Shown: positions 1-7,231, counted from the first letter of the stretch. The stretch: 11,540 nucleotides of DNA from an uncultured Collinsella sp. (GCA_900550185.1 URRN01000054.1:1-11540); one strand, 5' to 3'. Notes: generated by a model not told the origin, from the sequence alone. Made by a program: numbers and translations.

Positions 1-11
1 ACCGCAGGAAG

Positions 12-38
12 CTTGGATACGCCTAGGCGCGGTCCAAG
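12..38. repeat. Imperfect inverted repeat at the left edge
   Basis: Outer arms CTTGGA (12-17) and TCCAAG (33-38) are exact reverse complements. Between them lies the 10-base palindrome CGCCTAGGCG (20-29). The dyad overlaps the last codons and the stop of the EIIC frame, exactly where that frame ends early. It could be a recombination or insertion scar, a site for a recombinase, or chance in GC-rich DNA. No recombinase gene is visible, so function is open. Confidence 0.35.
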
Positions 39-505
39 AAATCGTCCGCACCCCCGAGCGCGGTGAAGAGACCGGTGCCGCCAAGGTAGGTGGTGGCGAG
101 CACTCTCATGGTCGAGCCATCCTGCAGGGTGACACTCTGAACGGGAGCACACACGAGCAGGAAGAGAATCATGGTGACGATGCCGTTCGCCAGCGCGCCC
201 TCCATCTCCAAGTTCTTGGAGTAGATGTAGCCCACGGCGAAGGCCACGACGACGCCCAGGATGCCCATGGTCATGTTATAGGGCGTGGTGAGCCACATAT
301 AGGCGGCGTCGGTCGTCTCGAGCACGCCTACGATATCCAGCAGCGTGGCGACGACGGTGAAGATGGCGCCGGCGAGGATGACCGCCATGGCCGCCATCAT
401 GCCACCGCTGATGGCGGACAGGGCCTTGTTGGCCTGGAGCTTGCCGCCCCATTCCTGCAGCTTCATCATCACTGGGGATTGATACAGGTTGTCAAGTTTG
501 GACAT
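23..505 (-). CDS. PTS EIIC, lactose/cellobiose family, prematurely ended
   Basis: Membrane permease subunit of a sugar PTS, which carries a beta-glucoside or lactose-type sugar across the membrane while EIIB phosphorylates it. The 160 residues match the N-terminal third of the family: a short amphipathic start, then hydrophobic segments at about 31-60, 76-95 and 105-124, with the typical stretch MEGALANGIV near 101-110. Full EIICs have about 430 residues. Here the sequence looks like EIIC up to GGTGLFTAL (about 142-150), then runs ten unfamiliar residues into TAG. Neither alternative frame gives an obvious EIIC continuation in the bases left, so this looks like a rearranged or truncated gene rather than a simple one-base slip; the window edge prevents proof. 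It starts 34 bases after EIIB with only a weak ribosome site. As it stands it would not make a working transporter. Confidence 0.75.
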   Translation of the reverse strand: MSKLDNLYQSPVMMKLQEWGGKLQANKALSAISGGMMAAMAVILAGAIFTVVATLLDIVGVLETTDAAYMWLTTPYNMTMGILGVVVAFAVGYIYSKNLEMEGALANGIVTMILFLLVCAPVQSVTLQDGSTMRVLATTYLGGTGLFTALGGADDFLDRA

Positions 506-539
506 TGGTGTTCCGTTTCTCTTCGATCGAGACGGGTAT

Positions 540-836
540 CTAGCCCTGGACGAGAGACTCGACGAGCTTCATGATATTGGCGCAGTTGCCCGTGCCGTAA
601 TCGGTCGGCGGAATGACGGCGACCGGCATGCCGGACTCGGCGGCGATGTTGTCCTTCTGATAGGAAATCTGCGGACCCATGAGGATGCAGTCATACTCAT
701 GGCAGACCGTCTTGTACGTGTTGACGCTCTGGGCGGCGATGCTGAAATTGATCCCCTGCTCAGCGGCATACTTCTCAAGCTTCTTCATGAGAATGCTCGT
801 GGACATCCCCATGGCGCAAACCAGCAATACCTTCAT
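540..836 (-). CDS. PTS EIIB, lactose/cellobiose family
   Basis: Cytoplasmic phosphocarrier of 98 residues, the normal length. It takes phosphate from EIIA on a cysteine and passes it to the sugar bound in EIIC. The N-terminal MKVLLVCAMGMSTS holds the family loop CxxGxST, with Cys7 the predicted phosphorylated residue. The rest has the expected alternating strand and helix pattern, including a CILMGPQISY strand and loop. The ATG is preceded by AAGGAG at 846-851 with good spacing. It lies 71 bases after EIIA and 34 before EIIC in one minus-strand operon. No defect is visible. Substrate cannot be fixed from the sequence; cellobiose, chitobiose or another beta-glucoside is likely. Confidence 0.93.
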   Translation of the reverse strand: MKVLLVCAMGMSTSILMKKLEKYAAEQGINFSIAAQSVNTYKTVCHEYDCILMGPQISYQKDNIAAESGMPVAVIPPTDYGTGNCANIMKLVESLVQG

Positions 837-907
837 TGTTTTGATTCTCCTTGCATAACGGTCGTATCAACAAAGACGGCGGCCTTGAGCGCGCCATCCC
901 GCCCGCA

Positions 908-1243
908 TTACTCGGCGCGCGTCGCGTCGAGCTCGCGATACACATTCACGATCTCCTCGACCAGCTCCTGCGCGAGCATCGAGGTCATGAGATGGTCCTG
1001 GGCGTGCACGAGCATCACGTCGACGACGGTATGGTCGCCCGAAGCCTCCTTGGAAAGAAGCTGGGTCTGCACGTGATGGGCCTCGAGCGCGGCCTCCTTG
1101 CTCTGCTCGAGCAGGGCCTTCGCCGCCTCGAAATCATGCTCCTTGGCCTTCTTCAGCGCCTCGAAGGCGAGGCTGCGCGCCTGACCCGCCGAAGCGATGA
1201 TGCCGAAGGAGATCATCTCGGTGCTCTGTTCCTCCTCTGCCAT
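908..1243 (-). CDS. PTS EIIA, lactose/cellobiose family
   Basis: Cytoplasmic, usually trimeric, all-helical phosphocarrier that receives phosphate from HPr and hands it to EIIB. The signature VHAQDHLM holds the predicted phosphorylated His80, with Asp83 the family's metal-site aspartate; EAHHVQTQLL at 54-63 is also typical. Length from the chosen start is 111 residues, normal for the family. A longer frame begins at 1279, but I prefer the ATG at 1243 because GGGAGGTG sits just before it (about 1251-1258) and the family starts near MAEEEQ. It is the second gene of the operon, 51 bases after the regulator, and looks intact. Confidence 0.93.
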   Translation of the reverse strand: MAEEEQSTEMISFGIIASAGQARSLAFEALKKAKEHDFEAAKALLEQSKEAALEAHHVQTQLLSKEASGDHTVVDVMLVHAQDHLMTSMLAQELVEEIVNVYRELDATRAE

Positions 1244-1294
1244 GGTTTTCACCTCCCTCTCGGTTTGCAAATATCTCAATGGAAAACGTATGGG

Positions 1295-3241
1295 CTATCG
1301 TGCGGAGCACGACTCGATGGGATCGACCAACTCGATGAGCGTCTGCCAAGAGCGCTCGGAAAGCAGGCGGTCGATGAACGCCTCGCTCAAAACCAGCTCA
1401 GACATCGCCGAGAAGAAGCCCTCGGAGACGTCGGTCGCATCGCGGGCGATTGAGACGAGGAACACCGCCTGCACCTCGCGACCTCCCCAGATGATGGGTT
1501 CGTCGGTGAGGGCGAGGGCCACGAAGCTCTGCGTGCTCGCCGCTTCGAGCGGGTGCGGCATGGCGACCCGGTTGCCGAATGCCGTCGGAGCCGTCTGCTC
1601 GCGGCGATACACCAAATCGAGGAAATCGGGCGAAAGGTCGTAGACGCGCGAGGCCTTGCCGACCAGCAGCTCGATTGCCTCCTCGGGCGTCGAGCACGAC
1701 GCATGCGGCAGAAAAAGCTCCTCGCAGAACAGCGGGCGGGCATCCGACCGCCGCGAATCGGAAAGCAGGATTTCACGCACGTCGCTCACCTCTGCCGCGT
1801 CCAGAAAATAGCCCACTTGGCGTACCGGGACCGGCACCTCCTCGGCAAGCGGAACCGTCGTGAACACATAGTCGATGCGCGAGAAGTCGACGAAGCGCAC
1901 GTGGGCGGCATCGCATGTCTCGATATGCTCGACGTACGAACCGAACTCCTGACGATAGCGGTGCTCCAGCAGCCGGGCGCTGCCCGAGCCCGAGGCACAG
2001 ACCACCAGAATGCGTTTCTTGGGGGCATCGGTCTTTTGGCGCTCGAGCGCCAAGGCGAAGGAGAGAGCGATGTAGCCAATCTCTTCCTCGGAAAGCTCAG
2101 CTTCATAATGCGCCGCCAACGAGGAGCCCGCCTCGACGGCCATGGAATAGGCAAGCGGAAAACGCGACTTGATGTCCCCCAAGATGGGATTATCGAGATG
2201 CAGATGGTGATGCAAGCGCACCTCGAGCGGCACGAGATGGCGCGCGAGATTCATGCGCAGCTCCAAATCGTGCCTCAAGTCGAATCGGAACGTGCGCCAC
2301 ACCGCGTCGAGCATGCCCGTCACGACATCCCACACCTCATCCGAGATGACAAGCCCCGCCTCCTGATCATCCCCGGCATCGAAATCCCCGAGCAGGCGCT
2401 TGCCCGCCAGATGGATGGCGATATAGGCGACCTCCTCGTCGGGCAAAACGACGCCGGTGCGTGCGCCGATGGCATCGGAGATGCGCCGGGCAATCGGGAA
2501 ACTCGGGGACTTCCGAATCTCGGTGAGCTGCTCGCCCTCCATGGGCACATAGCAACCTTCGCGTATCCGCAACAAAGCGATGACGATATGCGTGATGAGG
2601 TTGCGGTAGGCGACCGAGTTGATGGCGAAGCGTTCCTCGGTCGTCACGTCGTCGACGCAATCGGAAACCACGTCGAACAGCGCACGATACGCCTCGGCGT
2701 CGACCGAGAGGCGCGCCGCGCCCTTCAGCTCATCCGAGCCCTCCATGGCGAGGTTCGCGAGGCACAGACGCTTGGCCATCTCGGATCCGATGACCTTGAT
2801 GCCATGATGGCTGCGCCTGTCGATGGCGAGGCCAAACTGCGCCAAGCGCTCCTCGACCTGTTTCAAATCGTTCGATATGCTCGTCCGGGATACATAAAGG
2901 ACGCTCGCCAGTGTGTCGATGGCGATGTAATCACTGCGCGAGAGCAAATCGTTGAGGAGATAGGAGACGCGGGCCTCGGCCGTCTGGGGCAACGACGCAC
3001 GCCGCTGCTTGCGCGCCTGCTCGAATATCGCATCAAGCGCCTGCTCGTCGGCGACGGAAACGGTATAGCCCCGCCCGCGCGCAAGGTCGATAGACGCGAC
3101 GCCCTCAAGGCTGCGATTGACCGCCTGCACATGGTTGCGCACGGTACGAACGCTCACGCCGAACGCCTCGGCAAGCTCAGCGGGCTTGATGCCCTCGTGC
3201 TCCATGATGTGGAGCGCAAATCGCGCCAGCTGCACGTCCAT
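1295..3241 (-). CDS. PRD-domain transcriptional activator (LicR/MtlR type) with EIIB- and EIIA-like domains
   Basis: Cytoplasmic regulator of 648 residues, the usual size for LicR/MtlR-type activators. Domains in order: a winged HTH (about 5-45), a second HTH (about 88-152), PRD1 (about 185-290, with His218 and His277), PRD2 (about 300-402, with His335), an EIIB-like domain starting ILVVCASGSGS (Cys415), and an EIIA domain of the fructose/mannitol type with MPHPLE (His563). In known relatives, phosphorylation of these residues by HPr and EII proteins sets activity: active when sugar is present and carbon repression is off. In PRD2 the second conserved His is replaced by Ser394 (YIALSF), which may alter control. 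The start is backed by AAGGAGGTC at 3250-3258. It is the first gene of the operon and probably activates it. Confidence 0.92.
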   Translation of the reverse strand: MDVQLARFALHIMEHEGIKPAELAEAFGVSVRTVRNHVQAVNRSLEGVASIDLARGRGYTVSVADEQALDAIFEQARKQRRASLPQTAEARVSYLLNDLLSRSDYIAIDTLASVLYVSRTSISNDLKQVEERLAQFGLAIDRRSHHGIKVIGSEMAKRLCLANLAMEGSDELKGAARLSVDAEAYRALFDVVSDCVDDVTTEERFAINSVAYRNLITHIVIALLRIREGCYVPMEGEQLTEIRKSPSFPIARRISDAIGARTGVVLPDEEVAYIAIHLAGKRLLGDFDAGDDQEAGLVISDEVWDVVTGMLDAVWRTFRFDLRHDLELRMNLARHLVPLEVRLHHHLHLDNPILGDIKSRFPLAYSMAVEAGSSLAAHYEAELSEEEIGYIALSFALALERQKTDAPKKRILVVCASGSGSARLLEHRYRQEFGSYVEHIETCDAAHVRFVDFSRIDYVFTTVPLAEEVPVPVRQVGYFLDAAEVSDVREILLSDSRRSDARPLFCEELFLPHASCSTPEEAIELLVGKASRVYDLSPDFLDLVYRREQTAPTAFGNRVAMPHPLEAASTQSFVALALTDEPIIWGGREVQAVFLVSIARDATDVSEGFFSAMSELVLSEAFIDRLLSERSWQTLIELVDPIESCSAR

Positions 3242-3265
3242 CGGCTTTGACCTCCTTTCGCCTAG

Positions 3266-3699
3266 CTATGATACCAGCGGCGATGGGACGGGTTCTATAC
3301 CCGGCTTTTCCCTTCCGAGAAGGAAAGCGTTTGCCGAAAACGAGCGCGCGGCGTGCGTGTGGCGCTCGCCGCGCTCTTTGAGACCCGCCAAGACCTCGTG
3401 CACGCCGGGATTCATCAGTGCGGCGTAATCGACCTCGCGCCCGTTCTTCCAATCCCGATAGATGCGCAGGGCCTCGTCCGGCGTCACCACGCGCCCGATG
3501 CGGCCCAACCAGTCGACGAGGGAGCGCTGGAACGACTGGAACGAGGCGCCCACGGTCGCCAACAGCTCCTCGTCGCTCACCTCGATGCCGAATTCCTCGA
3601 AGAACTCGCGCTGCTCGATCTGGTAATACGCCTCGGTATCGACGATGACGCCGTCCATATCGAAGATGACGGCTTTGAAGGGAAGGCTCCTTGGACCAT
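3266..3699 (-). pseudogene. HAD-family sugar-phosphate phosphatase/phosphoglucomutase, broken
   Basis: Remnant of a HAD hydrolase of the beta-phosphoglucomutase type. HAD motif I (FDMDGVIVDTE, about 3667-3635) is intact with both catalytic aspartates, and a helical cap region follows. Two lesions are seen. First, the reading frame of motif I has no NTG start; an ATG at 3699-3697 with AGGAG ten bases before it is one base out of frame, and restoring one base near 3680 would give MVQGAFPFKAVIFDMDG, a natural family start. Second, after VHEVLAGLKERG the sequence departs from the family and stops about 30 residues later, so motifs II to IV are missing (about 130 residues instead of about 215). 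It lies between a GntR fragment and the PTS regulator and was probably once part of a sugar-use cluster. Confidence 0.72.
3322..3335 (-). promoter_or_regulatory. Possible cre-like catabolite control site
   Basis: On the minus strand GGCAAACGCTTTCC matches the Gram-positive catabolite-response consensus TGNAARCGNWWNCA at 12 of 14 positions; both mismatches are at the ends. It runs into an imperfect dyad (about 3306-3328) and lies about 80 bases before the regulator start, where an operon promoter is expected. Weak -10 candidates TATAGA (3294-3299) and TATCAT (3269-3274) follow, without good -35 boxes. The match could be chance, and whether this organism has CcpA is not visible here. Confidence 0.25.
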
Positions 3700-3759
3700 G
3701 ATGATGGTTCTCCTGAATCCACTCGTGCGCCGCAACGGCGAAGGGCGCCCTTCGCGACG

Positions 3760-3978
3760 CTACATCGAAAAGGTGTATCGCGACCCGACGATATATTGCT
3801 GCCCCACGTACAGCGGCTTGTTGAATTGATCGCGATACCTGCCCCTCAGATTGAAGAGGGGCTCGGCGAGAGGGACCTCGAGCAGTTTCGCGAGCTCGTC
3901 ATTTGCCAGTTGGATACCAAGCGACTGCTCGCTGCCGCGAAACGCGCGACGATCCGTCCGCTCGCGAATCGCCGCCGT
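3760..3978 (-). pseudogene. C-terminal fragment of a GntR-family regulator (UTRA domain)
   Basis: A 72-codon open stretch, bounded upstream by TAA at 3979-3981 and with no ATG start, reads as the end of a UTRA ligand-binding domain: ANDELAKLLEVPLAEPLF, then a family-like strand, KPLYVGQQYIVGSRYTF, and the stop. This follows the usual UTRA ending, in which a Leu-rich helix leads to a short strand, a polar turn with PLY, and a final RYTF. The DNA-binding domain and the first half of UTRA are absent, so it is a remnant. UTRA regulators often control sugar or sugar-phosphate genes, which fits the neighbouring HAD and PTS genes. The break point upstream lies between 3979 and 4047. Confidence 0.65.
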
Positions 3979-4047
3979 TTATGTTGCAGCTGGCGCTTCG
4001 TGCAACATTGAGGGCATATTGCTACCCTGTTTGATGTTGAACAGCCA

Positions 4048-4395
4048 TCAAGTTTGCTCAACCCGCCAGTTAATCTTATCGTTCACGTAGACCGTGCCAT
4101 CGATGTAGATCCTCACAGGATTAATCCGAGACGCATCCGGCGCGTCGATGGTGCAACCCGAAGATGGCGTGACCTTACCCTCAGCCGTCTTAAGTACGTA
4201 ACTGCCCGGCTCGGAGATTTGGATGGATTCGTTGTTGGCCTGCGTAAGCGGCAGCACCTCCGCCTTCACCCCGTCTGGCATGATCTGAGTCTCGGCGCTG
4301 GCCACCGCTGGCGTCGCCACGAGTGCGCATGCCACGGTGGCGATGCTCAGCAGACGAGTCAACACAGCGCGCATCCCCATCTTCTTCTCCCTCAT
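4048..4395 (-). CDS. Short secreted protein, probable stub of a surface protein
   Basis: 115 residues with a clear Sec signal peptide: a basic start (MREKKMGMR), a hydrophobic core at about 11-28 and a likely cleavage after AVASA (about residue 34). The mature 81 residues are rich in short beta-type motifs (SEPGSYVLKT; PVRIYIDGTVYV) like those at the N-termini of repeat-rich, beta-helical surface proteins of gut Gram-positives. The frame stops abruptly after INWRVEQT, with no anchor motif or repeats, so truncation is likely; a genuine small secreted protein is the alternative. The ATG at 4395 has AAGGGGAG five bases before it; the ATG at 4380 with AGGGAG is also possible. A longer frame from 4602 lacks support. 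It is divergent from the two-component genes to its right. Function is not known. Confidence 0.6.
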   Translation of the reverse strand: MREKKMGMRAVLTRLLSIATVACALVATPAVASAETQIMPDGVKAEVLPLTQANNESIQISEPGSYVLKTAEGKVTPSSGCTIDAPDASRINPVRIYIDGTVYVNDKINWRVEQT

Positions 4396-4485
4396 CACAG
4401 CTCCCCTTACCCCTATGCTTTCGCGATGTCCGATATCGCTTGGCACCGGCGGCCGGCATGCCCCCTCGTCAGCCGTCAGCTCAAA

Positions 4486-4512
4486 TTGACATATATATCC
4501 ACCTGGTATTGT
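4486..4512 (+). promoter_or_regulatory. Candidate promoter for the LytTR/kinase pair
   Basis: An exact -35 box TTGACA (4486-4491) is followed after 15 bases by TATTGT (4507-4512) with an extended -10 TG at 4504-4505. The spacing is short but the extended -10 can compensate. A second TTGACA lies at 4526-4531. The site is in the AT-richest part of the 242-base divergent gap between the secreted protein and the response regulator, and would give a leader of about 120 bases. No other gene is seen in the gap. Confidence 0.4.
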
Positions 4513-4637
4513 GCAACCGCATGTTTTGACACCCTGCTGCTCGGCGCGAGTTGCGTACCGTGAGGCGCAAATGGAACGCACCCCCGCGGGCGGCGCGTGC
4601 ACGATGTGGCAAAATCGAGGTACTAAGGGGGCCCAAT

Positions 4638-5360
4638 ATGCTCAAAATCATCGCCTGCGACGACGACGTCGCCTTTCTAGATAATCTGCACCGCATGATC
4701 AACCGCTGGTCGGCCGAGACGGGTACGGCGGTCGATGTTGCGCTCGTTACGCGCGGCGAGGACCTGCTGGCACGCCATGCCGCATCGCGCGCCGACATTA
4801 TCATGCTCGACATGATCATGCCGCTCGTCAACGGCATGGACACCGCCCGCGAGCTGCGCCAATCCGATACCGCCGTACGCTTGGTGTTTCTGACCTCATC
4901 GCCCGAATTCGCGCTTGAGTCCTACGAGGTCCGCGCCTTCGACTACCTGCTCAAACCCGTGACCTACGAGCGCGTGGCGCAACTGCTCGACGAGCTGTCG
5001 AGCCTGCGTCCGGCAACGACCGACGAGCTCGTCATCAAGACGTCCTTTGGCTACCATGCCCTGCGCCTATCCGATATCGAATATGCCGAGGCTCGCAACA
5101 AGCACGTGATCTTCCACCTGCGCGATGGCCGCGATATCGAGGCGCTCGAGCCGTTCCGCAGCATCGAGGACCGACTGGCCCAAAACGCGACCTTCTTTAA
5201 GTGCCACCGCAGCTACCAGGTCAATCTGCGCAACATCGACCACTTCAATCGCACGGATATCGTCATGCGCTCGGGTGCGTGCATACCGCTCGCGCGCAGC
5301 TGCAAGCAGGGATTCCAAGACGCCTACTTTGCGGTGCGGTTCGAGGGCGGGAGACGCTGA
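4638..5360 (+). CDS. LytTR-family response regulator (AgrA/LytR type)
   Basis: 240-residue DNA-binding response regulator. Receiver domain (about 1-118): acidic cluster DDD at 8-10, phospho-acceptor Asp58 in MLDMIMP, Thr86 and Lys106 (LLKP). LytTR DNA-binding domain (about 129-232) with the family strand pattern and the motif FFKCHRSYQVNL (187-197 region). Such proteins bind pairs of short direct repeats and control surface, peptide or competence-like functions. I start it at the ATG at 4638 because AAGGGGG precedes it and the receiver begins MLKIIACDDD; a longer in-frame start at 4551 would only add unfamiliar residues. Its stop overlaps the kinase start by one base (TGATG), so the two are co-translated. 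Targets are unknown; the divergent secreted protein is a candidate. Confidence 0.93.
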   Translation: MLKIIACDDDVAFLDNLHRMINRWSAETGTAVDVALVTRGEDLLARHAASRADIIMLDMIMPLVNGMDTARELRQSDTAVRLVFLTSSPEFALESYEVRAFDYLLKPVTYERVAQLLDELSSLRPATTDELVIKTSFGYHALRLSDIEYAEARNKHVIFHLRDGRDIEALEPFRSIEDRLAQNATFFKCHRSYQVNLRNIDHFNRTDIVMRSGACIPLARSCKQGFQDAYFAVRFEGGRR

Positions 5361-6637
5361 TGCTTTCCTCGGCAGAACTGGTACTTTGGGCAATCCACCA
5401 TGCGACGACGTTGCTCTTTGGCGTCTTTGCCTCGGCGGCTCTGTGCGGTGTCGAGATCAACGGCCGCCATTCGCTCGAGCTGGTGGGGGTCGGCGCCGTA
5501 ACCGGATGCGCATTCGGCCTCGCCAATGCCGTCGGCGGCGAGCTTTTCGCCCGACAGGCCTATCCACTCGTCGTGCATCTGCCGCTTGTCGTCTACCTGT
5601 GCGTACGCTATCGCCTGAGTCCGCTGCTCGCCATCCTGGGCGTTACCAGTGCCTACCTGAGCTGCCAGTTTAGCAACTGGATGGGCATCGCCGCATTCGC
5701 TGCCACCGATTCGCAAATCGCATATTACGCGGCGCGCATCATCACGACGCTCGGCGTCTTTGCGATCTTGCTGCATTGGGCCAGAGACATCGGTCCGCGC
5801 CTGGCGGCCAAAAGCCCCACCGAGTTGGAGATTCTGCTCATCCTGCCGCTCGTCTACTACATCTTCGACTACGCCACCAACGTCTATACCACGCTCTTCC
5901 ACTCGGGCTCGGTAGTAACCGTTGAGTTTTTGGCGTTCGCCCTCTGCGCGTTCTACCTTATGTTTCTTGCCGTCTACCTTCGCGAATACGAGGCAAAGGA
6001 AATCGCCGAGCGCGAGCGCTGGATGCTCGCGACCCGCGACAGCGCGGCCATCAAAGAGCTCGAAGCCTGGCGCCAGTCCGGACGCGAGCTCTCGGTTCTC
6101 CGTCACGACATGCGCCACTACCTGCGCGGTCTAGCGGCCCTGATCGAAGAGGGTCACACCGATGAGGCACTCGAGCGCATCGACGCGCTCTGCGAGACCA
6201 ACGACCGCACCGCCGTGCGCCGCTACTGCGCCAACGAAACGGTCAACATTGCGCTCTCGTCGCTTTCCGCGGACATCAACGCGCACGGCATCACCGCCGA
6301 CCTGCACGCCGCCGTGCCCGAAACCGTCCACGTGGGCGATGTCGATCTATTCAGTGTGGTATCGAACGCCCTGGACAATGCCATCGCCGCGGCGAGCGCC
6401 GCCCCCGAAGGCAAGCGGTTTGTCGACCTGGACCTTCGCTACGAAGACGGTCAGCTTCTATTGCTGGTTTCCAACACGTTTGGCCGTGCGCCGCACATGG
6501 TCGACGGCATGCCCGTGACTCAGCACACTGGGCACGGCTTTGGCACCAAGAGCATTATGCTTGCCGTCGAGCGCATGAACGGCAACTGCCAGTTCCGCAT
6601 TAACGGCGACCGGTTTGAGCTGCGCGCCGTGATGTAG
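5360..6637 (+). CDS. Membrane sensor histidine kinase, GHKL (AgrC-like) family
   Basis: 425 residues. The N-terminal half has six to seven hydrophobic segments (about 7-30, 41-58, 70-82, 86-103, 121-141, 157-175, 186-206), so the sensor is buried in the membrane. A charged, likely coiled linker (208-245) leads to LRHDMRHY with phospho-acceptor His249. The ATPase domain has the N box SNALDNAI (Asn336, Asn340) and a G box GHGFGTKS (391-398). This layout is that of AgrC/ComD-like kinases paired with LytTR regulators, many of which sense peptides. I start it at the ATG overlapping the regulator's stop; GGGAG lies just before it. A longer in-frame start at 5201 would lie wholly inside the regulator. 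No signal peptide gene of the AgrD kind is seen nearby, so the ligand is unknown. Confidence 0.93.
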   Translation: MLSSAELVLWAIHHATTLLFGVFASAALCGVEINGRHSLELVGVGAVTGCAFGLANAVGGELFARQAYPLVVHLPLVVYLCVRYRLSPLLAILGVTSAYLSCQFSNWMGIAAFAATDSQIAYYAARIITTLGVFAILLHWARDIGPRLAAKSPTELEILLILPLVYYIFDYATNVYTTLFHSGSVVTVEFLAFALCAFYLMFLAVYLREYEAKEIAERERWMLATRDSAAIKELEAWRQSGRELSVLRHDMRHYLRGLAALIEEGHTDEALERIDALCETNDRTAVRRYCANETVNIALSSLSADINAHGITADLHAAVPETVHVGDVDLFSVVSNALDNAIAAASAAPEGKRFVDLDLRYEDGQLLLLVSNTFGRAPHMVDGMPVTQHTGHGFGTKSIMLAVERMNGNCQFRINGDRFELRAVM

Positions 6638-6655
6638 GGGCTGCCGCCAAGCTCG

Positions 6656-7231
6656 CTACAGCGGTGCAGCCGCCGGGGTCAGCTGCTTAATGTAGGCCCA
6701 CATGCGCTGCTTGGCGGCCTTGTCGGTGAGCGCCGCTTCAAAGCCGTCGAGCGCGAGTACGCGACGTCCCTGCACGTGGGCGACCAGGCCGGGCTTGAGC
6801 ATGGCGGTGTCAAAGTCGTCGATCGCCACGAGCATGTCGGCGTAGGTTTCGCGCATGACATCGGCCGCGCTGTTGTCCAGCAGCAGCACTGCCTCGGGGT
6901 CCAGGGCCTCCAGCGCCTCGCGGAACAGGTCGCACGGCAGGGCCTCGCCCACCGCGACCGTCCCATTGCCCGCGCCGGCAACGCTTGCCAGCGCGCAGAA
7001 ATCCTCAGGCGCATAACCGATGGCCCCGAGCGCCTTGCGCAGCGCGGCGCCATCCGAGCCGGCGGCAAGCTCGCCGCCTGAGCGCTCGGCCTCATCCAAA
7101 TCGCCTTTGACCAGCACGATCGGCGAGCACGCATTGCCCGCGATGCGCACGCCACGCGCCGCAAGCGACGCGAGCTCCTGCTCGGTCGCCTGAGCGATGG
7201 CTTCTTTTTTCTGGCTTTGTGACGTGGGCAT
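6656..7231 (-). CDS. Hypothetical protein resembling a degenerate uracil-DNA-glycosylase fold
   Basis: 191 residues, not recognised by name. The layout resembles family 4/5 uracil-DNA glycosylases: a strand IVLVKGDLDEAE where those have the GEAPG motif, LRKALGAIGYAPEDF like the 'L...LG' helix and strand, then CDLFREALEALDPEAVLLLDN like the Cys-start helix before 'P..ivlLG', and a last segment FEAALTDKAAKQRMWAYIKQL like 'HPa.llR.p..k...w.dL'. The Gly-Glu-Ala-Pro and HP motifs and iron-sulfur cysteines are not conserved, so enzyme activity is unlikely. The start at 7231 has GGAGA before it; the ATG at 7261 overlaps a TATAAT box and is unlikely to be used. It converges on the kinase with an 18-base gap. 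The fold assignment is inference from pattern only. Confidence 0.7.
   Translation of the reverse strand: MPTSQSQKKEAIAQATEQELASLAARGVRIAGNACSPIVLVKGDLDEAERSGGELAAGSDGAALRKALGAIGYAPEDFCALASVAGAGNGTVAVGEALPCDLFREALEALDPEAVLLLDNSAADVMRETYADMLVAIDDFDTAMLKPGLVAHVQGRRVLALDGFEAALTDKAAKQRMWAYIKQLTPAAAPL

Noticed and set aside
489..1453. Plus-strand frames of about 200 codons opposite EIIB and EIIA
   Set aside because: They lie antisense to genes with clear catalytic motifs and ribosome sites, and have low-complexity composition without domain signs.
1553..3250. 565-codon open frame on the plus strand opposite the PTS regulator
   Set aside because: It mirrors the regulator on the other strand, a common effect of GC-rich codon use; it has no recognisable domain, while the minus frame has complete, ordered PTS domains.
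3177..3722. 181-codon minus frame over the HAD region
   Set aside because: Arg-rich shadow in another frame; the HAD motif I lies in the neighbouring frame, and no fold is suggested.
5324..6118. 264-codon minus frame opposite the kinase
   Set aside because: Antisense shadow of a well-supported kinase gene; no motifs.
6639..6671. Possible terminator hairpin between the kinase and the convergent gene
   Set aside because: GGCTGC and GCAGCC can pair, but the loop is long, no U-run follows, and one arm lies within the convergent gene's coding end.
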